A stretch of 64,000 nucleotides of DNA, taken from the NCBI GenBank assembly GCA_035444285.1, contig DAOMOK010000017.1, forward strand, positions 1-64,000. The letters are read 5' to 3'. This DNA comes from CAADGU01 sp035444285. Its GTDB lineage: Bacteria > Chloroflexota > Anaerolineae > Promineifilales > Promineifilaceae. Below, piece after piece: positions 31,465-40,322 of this stretch. The notes under the pieces were generated by a model. That model saw only the letters and a program-made list of their open reading frames with translations. It searched no databases and was not told the origin of the DNA. Each line of letters starts with the position of its first letter. Positions within the stretch are counted from its first letter, which is position 1. A program made the translations under genes and the position numbers.

Positions 31465-32994
31465 TTATTCCTCTGCGATGATGAAAATGAGGGTGGCGCG
31501 GGAGATGGTTTCATCGCTCGTTCTGCCCATGACGGCTTGTTTGATGGGCAGTGCGCCAGGTTCGAGGCCAAACAAGCCGGTCAGTTGGCTGACATTGGCG
31601 AAGAGGAATGGCCTGGCTCCGTTGGGTAGATGCGTCCAGATGCCCTGGTAAACAGGGGCAGCCGCTAAAGAGGCGCTGGTTGTGGTCACGGCCGTTACCC
31701 CTGCCGCATCTGTGCCCACCACCACTTGATCACCGCTTACTGTATAAGCTGCCAACTGGCTGCCATCGGGATTAGCCACCTGATAGACATCATCGCTGCT
31801 GCTGGCAGCAAAACCAAGCCGGGATAATCCGGCAGCCAGCGAAGCCGACCAACCGTCTAATTTGTCCGGCTGGTTGTGGGTGGCTAACAGAACACCGCTG
31901 AGTCCGGGCACGGCCGTATCCCCCGCCGCCGGTACCAGCGCCAGTGCAAACTCGCCATCCAACGCCGCCAGCAATTCGGTATCCGGGTTGAAACCAAACA
32001 GTCCGGCAAATAACCGGGTAGCTTCATCCACATCGGCGGTGCTGTAACCCAGGCCATCTAACGAGCCTTTGAGCAACTGCCAGAGCAGATCAAGTCGCTG
32101 CCCGGTGAGGTAAACGGCCGTATCCGCAGGCAAAAGGGCATCACTGGTGGGCACGGCCGTTTGCGCTGCCAGCCAGTCTTGCTGCGCCTGGTTGAGGGGG
32201 TCATGCAGCCCCACCATTTCCACCTGAATGCCATCGTCCGTGGCAAAAGCGGCCAGGCCGATGCTGGTGTAGGCCGGCAGTATGCCCCGTATGGCCTGGA
32301 CTATGCCTTCTTGAGCAGGCGGCACGGCCGTTGCCAGCAGTTTGTCCATTTCGGCCACGTTCATATAAATCGTGGCGGCGCGTTTGTCTGGAAGTTGGGC
32401 CATTGCTTCCTGGTAACGCCGGGAATCGGCCAGGCTCAGGCTGTCAGGCGCGGCCTGGGCGGCAGCCAGCGTGGCCGGGTCAGAAGCCAGCAGCACCAGA
32501 TTGTCATGGCGTACGGCCGTGCCCTGCCCATTGGCGTTCACTTTTTCAATAAAGGCAGTTGCTCCCGCTGCATCCCGCACAGTGGCGGCCAACAGCCAGC
32601 GTGGCTGCCCATCATCCCCTGGCGGCATAAAACCGGCGCCGGCATTGGCCCCCATCCAGGGCCGCACATCCTCACTTACCGTCACCCCGGCCAACGAGTT
32701 TAAAGCCCCATCCAGCCCATTAAAAATAGTAGAGGGATCGGCCGGATTAAAGGGGATGTCGGCGCTGTTGTAGGTGTCCTCAAAGGCGGCAGCCGCCTGG
32801 CGGCTGGTGTTGTCTTGCAGGTTGAGCAGGTTGATTTCGGCGAAGACGGCCGTGTTATCTGGCATATGTTGAATAATGGCGTCCTCGTCTGCGCCCAGCA
32901 GGCGCGGCAGCAGCCAAAAAGCTCCGGCAATTAAAAGCGCCAGAATGGCAACGGCCGTGCCCAGGATGAGGAGTGTACGACGTGAATGATTCAT
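31465..32994 (-). CDS. DUF3352-family membrane-anchored protein
   Basis: A 509-aa protein. One N-terminal helix (residues ~8-30) anchors it; the rest is extracytoplasmic. The sequence IIQHMPDNTAVFAEINLLNLQ and later repeats of AVYLTGQRLDLLWQLL and FALALVPAAGDTAVPG are typical of DUF3352, a family common in Chloroflexota and Cyanobacteria with no established function. The gene is dense in ACGGCCGT copies, visible as TAV tripeptides (NTAVF, GTAVR, DTAVY, QTAVP, DTAVP, VTAVT). It lies just upstream of the histidine kinase, so it might be a partner in sensing (inference). Confidence 0.8.
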   Translation of the reverse strand: MNHSRRTLLILGTAVAILALLIAGAFWLLPRLLGADEDAIIQHMPDNTAVFAEINLLNLQDNTSRQAAAAFEDTYNSADIPFNPADPSTIFNGLDGALNSLAGVTVSEDVRPWMGANAGAGFMPPGDDGQPRWLLAATVRDAAGATAFIEKVNANGQGTAVRHDNLVLLASDPATLAAAQAAPDSLSLADSRRYQEAMAQLPDKRAATIYMNVAEMDKLLATAVPPAQEGIVQAIRGILPAYTSIGLAAFATDDGIQVEMVGLHDPLNQAQQDWLAAQTAVPTSDALLPADTAVYLTGQRLDLLWQLLKGSLDGLGYSTADVDEATRLFAGLFGFNPDTELLAALDGEFALALVPAAGDTAVPGLSGVLLATHNQPDKLDGWSASLAAGLSRLGFAASSSDDVYQVANPDGSQLAAYTVSGDQVVVGTDAAGVTAVTTTSASLAAAPVYQGIWTHLPNGARPFLFANVSQLTGLFGLEPGALPIKQAVMGRTSDETISRATLIFIIAEE

Positions 32995-33209
32995 AAGTGC
33001 CTTTTTGCCGAGAACCGTTGACCGATCACCGGCTACCGGTTTATTTTCGCCGATGGGCGCAGATAGGGCAAATCAACGGATTCTTCTGTTTATGGCTTGC
33101 TAACACACAGAACGGGATCATTGTGCTATGATCTAGACAGTAATGTAAAGATTGGGGAGCAGTCTTATCTCCAATCTCCAACCTCCTATCTGGAAAAGGT
33201 TGTCATGCG

Positions 33210-34331
33210 ATGAATAGTTCCTGGAAATTACTGGCAGTGCGTGGCATTGATATTCGGATACATCTTACGTTTCCGTTGATACTGGTTTTTGCGGCCGTGT
33301 CGTATGGTCAGGTTGGCGGTGCCAGCGGCGCTTTGTTTGGCATCGTTTCCGTGCTGCTGCTGTTTGTGCTGGTGACGCTGCACGAACTGGGGCACAGCTT
33401 TGCCGCGCTGCATTATGGCGTTCCGGTGCGCCGGATTGTGCTGCTGCCTATTGGTGGTTTGGCCCAGTTGGAGCGGATGCCGGAGAAGCCGCAGCAAGAG
33501 TTTGTGGTGGCTGTGGCCGGCCCGGCTGTAAATGTGGTGCTGGCAGTGGTGATGGGCCTGATCGCCTGGCTGCTGAAGATGCCATTACAGGCTGCTTTTC
33601 AGACTTATTCGCTGACATTTACGACGCTTTTTTCATTTTTGTTGGTGTATAACGTGATTTTGGCGTTGTTTAATTTGCTGCCAGCGTTCCCCATGGATGG
33701 GGGGCGTATGTTGCGGGCGTTGTTGGCGATGTGGCTGCGTTATGACCAGGCGACAGCTATTGCCGTGAACATTGGTCGTGTTGTGGCCATGGGAATGGGC
33801 TTGTGGGCCGTGTTGAATGGCGCATTTTTTATGGGACTGATTGCCTTGTTTATTTTTGTGGCCGGTTCTCAGGAGTTGGCGGCGGTTCGGTGGCAAAGCC
33901 GTATGCGCCGTTCTGGTTACGGCCATGTGGTGCGTGAGGTGTTCTCGCCGGCGGTGGGGGCGTTAGGGCCGTATGACAGCCTACGGCAGGCATTGGCGGA
34001 GCGCATGCGCGGCTGGCAGAGTGATTTTCCGGTGGCGGATGACGGCCGTTACATTGGTTTTGTCACGGAAGATGGCCTGCTGCGCGCGGCCAACTTGTAT
34101 GGCCCGGATGCCCTGATTTACGCGGCCATGTCTCCCGATGTGCGCCCGGTTTCGCCTCATACCGATTTGCTGGATGTGGTGGGGCAGATGGCGCGGCTGC
34201 GGGTGTGGGCGCTGCCGGTGGTGGAATACGGCCGTCTGCTGGGCATGATCACTTATCGTCAGATTCAGGAATTCATTCGCGTGACGCCTGGGTTTCCCCA
34301 AGATGACATCCCCCGCATTGCCCGTGCTTAA
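33210..34331 (+). CDS. Site-2 protease family M50 metalloprotease with CBS pair
   Basis: A 373-aa membrane protease. HELGH at residues 58-62 supplies the zinc-binding His and catalytic Glu. The third ligand lies in NLLPAFPMDGGRMLRALLA on a later helix. VAVAGPAVNVVLAVVMG is the conserved intramembrane segment between them. About six helices make up residues 1-210. The C-terminal ~140 residues form two CBS motifs, which in this subfamily probably sense adenine nucleotides and gate activity. Substrates may be anti-sigma factors or other membrane proteins, but nothing nearby identifies one. Confidence 0.9.
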   Translation: MNSSWKLLAVRGIDIRIHLTFPLILVFAAVSYGQVGGASGALFGIVSVLLLFVLVTLHELGHSFAALHYGVPVRRIVLLPIGGLAQLERMPEKPQQEFVVAVAGPAVNVVLAVVMGLIAWLLKMPLQAAFQTYSLTFTTLFSFLLVYNVILALFNLLPAFPMDGGRMLRALLAMWLRYDQATAIAVNIGRVVAMGMGLWAVLNGAFFMGLIALFIFVAGSQELAAVRWQSRMRRSGYGHVVREVFSPAVGALGPYDSLRQALAERMRGWQSDFPVADDGRYIGFVTEDGLLRAANLYGPDALIYAAMSPDVRPVSPHTDLLDVVGQMARLRVWALPVVEYGRLLGMITYRQIQEFIRVTPGFPQDDIPRIARA

Positions 34332-34376
34332 CCGGGAGAGGGGATGAGAGAGTAGAGATTGGTTGAATCTTGCAAG

Positions 34377-34955
34377 ATGGTTGCAACAATTCGTGCTTTT
34401 ATTGCTATTGAACTGCCCTCGGATGTTAAAAAAGAATTAGGGGGAATCGGCCAATCTTTGGCCTTACAAATGCCGCCGCGTCTGGTGCGTTGGGTTCAGC
34501 CGGATAATATGCATCTGACGCTGCGCTTTTTGGGGGACACGGCCGTGACCAAACTCGCACTCCTGGCGCAACAACTGGATGAACTGGCGACCCATCACCC
34601 CCCTTTTCACATGCAATTGGGGCGGTTGGGCTGTTTTCCCAACCCCAAACGGCCGCGCGTTATTTGGGTGGGTACGGCGGGCGACCATCAGGTCTTGGTG
34701 GCTGTGAAGCAGGGGTTGGATGAACGATTGGCCCCATTGGGTTGGGCGGTGGAAGACAAACCGTTTAGCGCCCATTTGACAATTGGGCGGGTGAATGACG
34801 GCCATTTGCCACCCACCATGAACTGGGACGTCCCCGTCAACCCGCTCCCCTTTACCGTCCATGAGATTCACCTGATCGAAAGCCGATTGACCCCCAAAGG
34901 CCCGATCTATACACGGCGGCACACGGCCGTGTTACGGTCGCCCGCCCAGACCTGA
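34377..34955 (+). CDS. thpR: RNA 2',3'-cyclic phosphodiesterase (LigT/ThpR)
   Basis: A 192-aa member of the 2H phosphoesterase family. The two catalytic H-x-T-x motifs are HLTL (46-49) and HLTI (about 132-135). RAFIAIELPSDVKKEL at the N-terminus, LRFLGDT, and RPRVIWVG are typical of ThpR, which opens 2',3'-cyclic phosphates on RNA ends. I chose the ATG at 34377 because the six extra upstream codons (MVESCK) are not family-like. The stop codon is inside an inverted repeat that may act as terminator. Confidence 0.92.
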   Translation: MVATIRAFIAIELPSDVKKELGGIGQSLALQMPPRLVRWVQPDNMHLTLRFLGDTAVTKLALLAQQLDELATHHPPFHMQLGRLGCFPNPKRPRVIWVGTAGDHQVLVAVKQGLDERLAPLGWAVEDKPFSAHLTIGRVNDGHLPPTMNWDVPVNPLPFTVHEIHLIESRLTPKGPIYTRRHTAVLRSPAQT

Positions 34956-34982
34956 CAGCTTTACAAAAGCTGTCAGGTCTGG
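34946..34982. repeat. Inverted repeat on the thpR stop codon
   Basis: Perfect 17-bp arms (CCAGACCTGACAGCTTT and complement) with a 3-nt loop. The thpR TGA (34953-34955) is in the left arm. Confidence 0.8.
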
Positions 34983-35072
34983 CCCTTTGTGCGATAATGC
35001 CCCCTGGTTTACAGTAATCACTTCAGCGGACAGCCTACTAAACTCGGCGCTGCGACAGGACAACTTACTATC

Positions 35073-36827
35073 TTGACCGAATTTGCTGTTCATTCCCCTC
35101 AACCTTCTGACCGGCGTACCCCAGGGCGATGGGTGCTTTCCCATCTATTGCGGCATAAATTACTCATTCTGGGTGTGTTTGTGGGCGCGTTTGGCAATGC
35201 GGCGCTGGCGGCGGCCATCCCGGTGCTGACGGGCACGGCCTTTAACGCGGCCCTGGCTTATCCCCCGGATGTAGGTTTGATTGGCTGGACGGCCGTGATG
35301 GTCATCCTCAGTCAGTTGGTGCGGGCGGTGCTGCAATTGGGGCGCAATTTTTCCAGCACCGTCTTGGGGGAACGGCTGGAACGGGATATGCGCCGGGAAT
35401 TTTATGTGAGCCTGCTGGGCAAAAGCATGACCTTTCACGACATGCAGCCGGTGGGTGACACGATGGCCCGCGCCACCAATGATGTGCATGAAATTAACCT
35501 GATGCTTAATCCGGGCATCAACCTGGTCATCGGCTCGGCCAATTTCATCATTATGCCGCTGATTCTGGCCCCCCGTTACGATCCTGCCTTGATTCTGGCC
35601 CCGCTCTTTTTCATCGTCACCTACATCCTGGCGCTGGTACGTTATTTGCATGTGCTGAACCCGGTGGCAGACCGGGTACGCCGGGGTTTTGGCTTGATGA
35701 ACAGCCGCTTAGCCGAGTCTATTGATGGCATTGAACTGGTTAAAGGCAGCGCCCAGGAAGAGGAAGAGATCAGCCGCTTTGCCGAAAACGCGGGTGTTTA
35801 CCGCGATGCGGTGGTGGCGCAGGGGCGAATTGAAGCCCGTTTTTTACCTCTGCTTATGCTGGGGCTGACATTAGGCATTGGTTTTGCCCAGGCGCTGTGG
35901 TTATTCCAGCAGGGGCGCATTGATGTGGGGGATGTTATTGCCTACATGGGGCTGTTATCTTTGTTTGGTTTTCCCACCTTCATTTCGCTGATGGCCTATT
36001 CGCGGGTGTCATTGGGGTTAGCCGGGGCAAGGCGCATTTTGGAAATGATGAATGCGCAGACGACATTGGATGAGAATGTATCTGGTTTTCAGGGGGAGAT
36101 GCAGGGGGCCATCCGCTTTGAGGACGTGTGGTTTGGTTATGTGGAGGGGGCCTGTGCGCTGGAAGGGATTGATTTTGCCGTGCAGCCAGGGCAGACGGTG
36201 GCGTTGGTAGGGCAGACGGGGGCGGGTAAGAGCAGCGTGGCTAAGTTGATCAACCGGACGTATGATGCCGGTCACGGCCGTGTCCTCATTGATGGCATAG
36301 ATGTGCGTGATTGGAGTCTGGCGGCGCTGCGGCGGCAAATTTCTATCATCGAGCAAGACATCTTTCTCTTTTCGCGCACCGTCGCCGAAAACATCGCCTT
36401 TGGCTGCCCAGACGCCACCCAGCAAATGATCGAAGAGGCAGCCAAAGCGGCCCAGGCGCATCAATTCATCATGAATTTCAAGGATGGCTACCAGGCAGTG
36501 GTGGGTGAACGGGGTGTTACGCTGTCGGGGGGGCAGCGGCAGCGCATTGCGCTGGCGCGGGCCTTCCTGACCAAACCGCGCATCCTTATTTTGGATGATT
36601 CCACCAGCGCCGTAGACAGCGCCACCGAAGACCAGATTCAGCGAGCCATCATACAGGCGTCAGCCCATCAGACCACCATTTTGATTACACATCGTCTCTC
36701 CCAAATTCGTTGGGCTGATCTGGTGTTGGTGATACGTAAGGGCAAATTGGTGGCAAAAGGCACACACGAGGAACTGATGCAAAACACCCCCGCCTACCGG
36801 CGTATTTTTGAGCAATATGAGGGGTGA
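35073..36827 (+). CDS. ABC exporter half-transporter (membrane plus ATPase domains)
   Basis: A 584-aa type IV ABC transporter. Six helices occupy residues ~25-310. The ATPase domain (about 345-580) has Walker A GQTGAGKSS, Q-loop IEQDIFLFSRTV, signature LSGGQRQRIALARAF, Walker B ILILDDSTSAVD and H-loop ITHRLS. The catalytic position after Walker B is Asp rather than the common Glu, as in some half-transporters that pair with a second subunit. No partner gene is adjacent, so a homodimer or a distant partner must be assumed. The substrate (lipid, drug or peptide) cannot be deduced. The start is a TTG without a clear ribosome site. Confidence 0.88.
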   Translation: MTEFAVHSPQPSDRRTPGRWVLSHLLRHKLLILGVFVGAFGNAALAAAIPVLTGTAFNAALAYPPDVGLIGWTAVMVILSQLVRAVLQLGRNFSSTVLGERLERDMRREFYVSLLGKSMTFHDMQPVGDTMARATNDVHEINLMLNPGINLVIGSANFIIMPLILAPRYDPALILAPLFFIVTYILALVRYLHVLNPVADRVRRGFGLMNSRLAESIDGIELVKGSAQEEEEISRFAENAGVYRDAVVAQGRIEARFLPLLMLGLTLGIGFAQALWLFQQGRIDVGDVIAYMGLLSLFGFPTFISLMAYSRVSLGLAGARRILEMMNAQTTLDENVSGFQGEMQGAIRFEDVWFGYVEGACALEGIDFAVQPGQTVALVGQTGAGKSSVAKLINRTYDAGHGRVLIDGIDVRDWSLAALRRQISIIEQDIFLFSRTVAENIAFGCPDATQQMIEEAAKAAQAHQFIMNFKDGYQAVVGERGVTLSGGQRQRIALARAFLTKPRILILDDSTSAVDSATEDQIQRAIIQASAHQTTILITHRLSQIRWADLVLVIRKGKLVAKGTHEELMQNTPAYRRIFEQYEG

Positions 36828-36893
36828 GGGGGTGAGCAGGTGAGGGGGTGAAGGGGTGAAGGGGTGAATCTCCAATCACTCAATGTTCAATCT
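36823..36893. repeat. 8-bp/7-bp-period repeat (gtgaggggtgagcagg, aatctcc)
   Basis: gaggggg tgagcagg tgagggggtg aaggggtg units follow the ABC transporter stop, then aatctccaatc units run into the end of the next minus-strand gene. Confidence 0.7.
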
Positions 36894-37119
36894 CCTGCCG
36901 ATCAACCACTACACCCATGTCATCCAATTGCAGGAGTTGGCCGCCGCCGGGGTGGGTGAGGGTCAGTTGGCGGGTTTGCAGATTAAAGTGAAAGGGTTTG
37001 GTGGTTTCATCGCCATTTTCGGAAACGAAGACAAGTGCGCCCCACACGGCCGTGTCGTCCCGCCCTCGTAATCGCAGCGCCGCCCCTTGCCAGCGGCAAT
37101 AATACACTAACGGTTTCAT
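36880..37119 (-). CDS. Small protein of unknown function (79 aa)
   Basis: The frame encodes a compact, beta-rich-looking protein (VYYCRWQGAALRLRG ... TAVWGALVFVSENGDETTKPFHFNLQTRQLTLTHPGGG). It has no membrane segment and no motif that I recognise. Codon use resembles its neighbours, and it contains an ACGGCCGT copy read as TAV, as many real genes here do. No Shine-Dalgarno sequence precedes the ATG. It may be the last gene of the rel transcript. An overlapping plus-strand frame looks like a shadow. Confidence 0.5.
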   Translation of the reverse strand: MKPLVYYCRWQGAALRLRGRDDTAVWGALVFVSENGDETTKPFHFNLQTRQLTLTHPGGGQLLQLDDMGVVVDRQEIEH

Positions 37120-37128
37120 GGGAATCTG

Positions 37129-37222
37129 GTAAGCGTTCAGCCCCTCTGGAGACCTGACAGGTTTTTGAGTAGCAATGTTCCAGATTGAACTGGGAAGAAA
37201 CCTGTCAGGTCTGAACGCTTAC
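37129..37222. repeat. Large inverted repeat around the end of the 57-aa gene
   Basis: Outer arms GTAAGCGTTCAG / CTGAACGCTTAC (37129-37140, 37211-37222) and inner arms AGACCTGACAGGTTT and complement (37150-37164, 37198-37212). The stop codon of the small gene (37219-37221) is in the right outer arm. Confidence 0.75.
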
Positions 37223-37392
37223 TCTCCGGCTAATTCCATAAAGAAGTAGGTGGAAACGTCTAGGATTTTCTCCGGGTCCAGTTCTACCAACACGCCATTT
37301 TCTTCACGATAGAACTCGTATTCATCCCCTACTTCTTTGACGTGAATGGTTTCGCCTTCATATTCAAATGTCCAGCTTTTTTCGTTGCTCAT
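37219..37392 (-). CDS. Small acidic protein of unknown function (57 aa)
   Basis: I used the ATG at 37392; the longer frame overlaps rel. The protein begins SNEKSWTFEYEGETIHVKEVGDEYEFYREENGV and is rich in Glu, Asp and aromatic residues, suggesting a small beta sheet. There is no membrane segment or known motif. It starts 19 bp after the rel stop codon on the same strand, so it is probably co-transcribed with rel. Confidence 0.6.
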   Translation of the reverse strand: MSNEKSWTFEYEGETIHVKEVGDEYEFYREENGVLVELDPEKILDVSTYFFMELAGE

Positions 37393-37411
37393 TAGTAATT
37401 CTTTTTCCCCT

Positions 37412-39643
37412 TTAAGTCCAACGCTGCCGGTAAACTTCAATGACGTTGGGCAGCGTTTCAAATTTTTGCATGAGCCAGTTTAACTGCTGCAGGCTGTTGA
37501 CTTCAACTTCCAGATACACAGTGGAAATGCTGCTGGCAGTGGTTGTTTTGGCACGTGGGCTGTTTATCTTTTGTCCACGCAAGATGTTGATGACGTCTTC
37601 AATGAGACCTGGGCGGCGGTAGGCTTTAATGACGATGGGAATGGGAAAAGTTTCTGATTCCGTACCCCAGGCGACTTCTTCTATGATCCGATCTCGTTCG
37701 GTCGCATTTTCTATTTCTTTGCAATCGTGCCGATGGATGGTAATACCCTGACCGCGCGTAATAAAACCGACAATGCGTTCAGGTGGGATGGGCTGGCAGC
37801 AGCCGGCCATTTTGGTAGCCAGACCACCGACGCCTTGTACGGTCAGCCCTTTGGTTTTGGCGGGTTTTGGTTGCAGCAACGGCCGTAACTCGTCGTCCGG
37901 CTTCAAAACAGTCTGCATCAGGGCAATGGCGCCACTAATTTGTGTGCTTTGAATGTCGCCAAACCCCACCTTCGCCAGAAACACCTCCTCATCTTTGTAC
38001 TTAAGCGCCTGGGCAATATCGGAGATGGAGTAAGTATTGCTCAGATTCAGCCGCCGCAGCTCCCGCTCCACCACCGCGCGTCCTTGTTGGATATTTTGTT
38101 CCCGCTCCTGGTTACGGAACCATTGGCGGATTTTGCTGCGTGTGCGCGCTCGCCCGGTGTAGCCCAGCACGGGATTCATCCAGTCACGGCTGGGGCCGCC
38201 CCTTTTAGCCGTTACAATCTCCACCCGGTCGCCCGATTTCAAGCGGTAATCCAATCCTACCATTTTACCATTCACCTTGGAACCCCGGCAGCGGTGACCC
38301 ACTTCGGTATGAATCTGGTAGGCAAAATCAATGGGCGTGGAACCGGCGGGCAAATCTATCAGGTCGCCTTTGGGTGTGTAGACATAGATGCGGTCGGCTA
38401 AAACTTCGGTAGCCAGGATTTCAGCGTCGGTCAATGAGCCATCGGTATCCCGCAGGGCTGCCAGCGTATCGCGCAGGCTGAGAATACGCCGCTGCACGGA
38501 GGTGGAAACATGGGTGTCGTCGTCTTCTTTATAGGCCCAATGTGCGGCTACCCCTTTTTCTGCTTCCTCATGCATCCGCTGGCTGCGAATTTGCACTTCC
38601 AGTTTGTAGCCTGTTTCTGGGTCGAGCACGGCCGTGTGCAGCGATTGATAGCCATTACCTTTCGGCGCCGCAATGTAGTCGTCAAATTCGCGGGGAATGG
38701 GTTTCCACAAGCTGTGTACCAGCCCCAACACCAGGTAACACATGGTGCGGTCTATGTCTTCCTTTTCTTTCAGGGGAAGCTGCGCATAGGCAGAGGGGTG
38801 TGACGGCCGTAGAATCACCCGCAGCGCTTGCACATCATAGATCTCATCAAAATCCACATTCTTCCGCACCATTTTGCGGTGAATAGAGTAAATGTGTTTG
38901 GGCCGGCCCGTCACTTCGGCGTCAATGCCCAATTCCTTGATCCTGGCCTGCAATTTGGCAATGCAGTCCTCGATGTAATCTGACCGTTCGGCGCGGCGGT
39001 TGGCCAGTTTGTTAGCTATCTCCTTATATGTTTCCGGCTCCAGATAACGGAAAGCCAGGTCCTCCATTTCCCACTTGATTTGCCAGATGCCCAGGCGGTT
39101 TGCCAATGGCGCAAACACATTCATGGCCTCCAGCGCCACCTTGTGCCGTTCCTCCGCCGGTAAATGGCTGGCCTTGCGTAAATCCTGTAAACAATCGGCC
39201 ATCCGGATCAGGATGACGCGAATGTCAACTTCAATGATAGTTAAAATGGCGCGGCGGATTTCTTCCAGTGTAGCGCTTTCAGTTTCCTGATACTTTTGAT
39301 ATTGTGCTTCGGCTGCATAGTTATACAGGTTTTGCAAACCTTTGATCAGGTTTGTCACCTCTGCGCCAAACTGATTTTTTACGGTGGGCAGGTCAATCTG
39401 GGTATGAGGCAGCAAGCAATCATGCAGCAGCCCGGCAATAACCGTGGGAACATCGCTTTCCAACTGCACCAGAATTTGGGCAACGGCAATGTCATGGTCA
39501 ATATAGAGTTCACCAGATGCGCGGCGACGGCCGTGATGGATTTTTTCGGCAAATGCATAAGCCTGGCGTACCTGCCGCGCTGCTTCCCCGTTTGGCAGTA
39601 ATTCCAGCAGTTCCTCCAGGCTAATAAGTGTTACCTTCGTCAT
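37412..39643 (-). CDS. rel: RelA/SpoT-family (p)ppGpp synthetase with degenerate hydrolase domain
   Basis: A 743-aa protein with full long-RSH architecture: HD hydrolase (about 25-190), synthetase (about 225-350), TGS (about 400-465), and a C-terminal ACT domain (about 665-740). The synthetase is intact: GRPKHIYSIHRKM, IYDVQALRVIL, YIAAPKGNGYQSLHT, VQIRSQRMHEEAEKGVAAHW. The hydrolase looks inactive. HDVVEDT of the family is HDCLLPHTQ here, so the catalytic Glu-Asp pair is lost, and ADRLHNMR is ADCLQDLR. It probably makes but does not hydrolyse the alarmone, like RelA of gammaproteobacteria but by a different loss. A hydrolase should be encoded elsewhere. A T9 terminator hairpin sits 10 nt before the ATG. 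Confidence 0.92.
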   Translation of the reverse strand: MTKVTLISLEELLELLPNGEAARQVRQAYAFAEKIHHGRRRASGELYIDHDIAVAQILVQLESDVPTVIAGLLHDCLLPHTQIDLPTVKNQFGAEVTNLIKGLQNLYNYAAEAQYQKYQETESATLEEIRRAILTIIEVDIRVILIRMADCLQDLRKASHLPAEERHKVALEAMNVFAPLANRLGIWQIKWEMEDLAFRYLEPETYKEIANKLANRRAERSDYIEDCIAKLQARIKELGIDAEVTGRPKHIYSIHRKMVRKNVDFDEIYDVQALRVILRPSHPSAYAQLPLKEKEDIDRTMCYLVLGLVHSLWKPIPREFDDYIAAPKGNGYQSLHTAVLDPETGYKLEVQIRSQRMHEEAEKGVAAHWAYKEDDDTHVSTSVQRRILSLRDTLAALRDTDGSLTDAEILATEVLADRIYVYTPKGDLIDLPAGSTPIDFAYQIHTEVGHRCRGSKVNGKMVGLDYRLKSGDRVEIVTAKRGGPSRDWMNPVLGYTGRARTRSKIRQWFRNQEREQNIQQGRAVVERELRRLNLSNTYSISDIAQALKYKDEEVFLAKVGFGDIQSTQISGAIALMQTVLKPDDELRPLLQPKPAKTKGLTVQGVGGLATKMAGCCQPIPPERIVGFITRGQGITIHRHDCKEIENATERDRIIEEVAWGTESETFPIPIVIKAYRRPGLIEDVINILRGQKINSPRAKTTTASSISTVYLEVEVNSLQQLNWLMQKFETLPNVIEVYRQRWT

Positions 39644-39650
39644 GGTATGT

Positions 39651-39810
39651 CCAAAAAAAAAGGCGTTCCCCTCGTGTGGAGACGCCTATACACTTTCATC
39701 TGGCTAACATGCCATTGCCCATGATGGCTTCACCGACAAATTCAATCAATATCCTGACGTATTTTCTCTGTAGCGGCGCCATGCCACATGAACGGTGGGA
39801 GGGAACCTTG
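39651..39810 (-). ncRNA. Candidate structured small RNA (6S-like rod) ending in a terminator
   Basis: The minus strand of this gap can fold as a long interrupted hairpin. GGTTCCCTC (39807-39799) pairs with GAGGGGAAC (39673-39665), TTCATGTGGC (39792-39783) pairs with GCCAGATGAA (39704-39695) with one mismatch, and a GCCAT/ATGGC hairpin lies inside. The 3' end is AACGCC followed by nine T. Alternatively GGCGT/ACGCC forms an ordinary terminator. A 6S-type RNA, the terminator of the YtxH transcript, or a rel attenuator are all possible. Confidence 0.35.
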
Positions 39811-39866
39811 ATGGTTGTCTCCCAAAGCAGATACAAAGCCTATTCCTTTACCCTACGATGTCACAT

Positions 39867-39900
39867 CCCTTGATTGTCAATGACCCTTGATTGTCAATGA
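39867..39900. repeat. 17-bp tandem duplication at the YtxH stop codon
   Basis: cccttgattgtcaatga occurs twice head to tail, the second copy ending at the stop codon of the minus-strand gene. Each copy carries TTGACA on the minus strand, a potential -35 for the candidate RNA. Confidence 0.8.
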
Positions 39901-40284
39901 TCATTCCACATTGCCATTGTCATTGGCTGATTCGTCTGGTGTCTGGATGTCGGCTTCGTTACCAGGCGACTTGCCACGATCCAGGACAATACGCGCCTGT
40001 TCTTGCACACGACCGGTGGCGGTTTCTACTTGCTGGCGTGTATGGGCTACTACTTCATTCGCCTGGTCTACATATTGATGGGTATATGTGGATGCAGCAT
40101 CTCGATAATGAATTAATTGTTCCTCGCCGCTGTGTACGAGTTGCTCACCTTTGGCGGCAATTTGGGCGCGTGTTTCTCGCCCAGATTGGGGCGCTAAAAT
40201 AATGGCGGTGGCGGCGCCAACCAGGCCACCGATCACAAATCCGGCCAGAAAAGCACCTAAGTCATTGGATGTATTATCACTCAT
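39901..40284 (-). CDS. YtxH-domain protein
   Basis: A 127-aa protein. Residues 10-32 form a glycine-rich helix (LGAFLAGFVIGGLVGAATAIILAPQSGRETR), the YtxH signature. The rest is a charged amphipathic helical region (Gln/Glu/Ala-rich) that may form a coiled coil. Such proteins are linked to general stress responses in Firmicutes but lack a defined biochemical role. The 166-aa membrane protein upstream resembles the YtxG-type partner. Confidence 0.8.
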   Translation of the reverse strand: MSDNTSNDLGAFLAGFVIGGLVGAATAIILAPQSGRETRAQIAAKGEQLVHSGEEQLIHYRDAASTYTHQYVDQANEVVAHTRQQVETATGRVQEQARIVLDRGKSPGNEADIQTPDESANDNGNVE

Positions 40285-40302
40285 GGTTTTTACCTCGTTT
40301 TT

Positions 40303-40317
40303 AGACCTGACAGGTCT
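40303..40317. repeat. Palindrome AGACCTGACAGGTCT
   Basis: A compact member of the AGACCTGACAGG family, between the two stress-type genes, with the arms almost touching. Confidence 0.7.
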
Positions 40318-40322
40318 GTAAT

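Noticed and set aside
36883..37071. Plus-strand 62-codon frame opposite the 79-aa protein
   Set aside because: The minus-strand frame is longer, has better amino-acid composition and follows the rel transcript.
39628..39873. Plus-strand 81-codon frame over the rel leader
   Set aside because: It has no ribosome site, crosses a terminator hairpin and overlaps the rel start; the RNA-structure reading is more likely.
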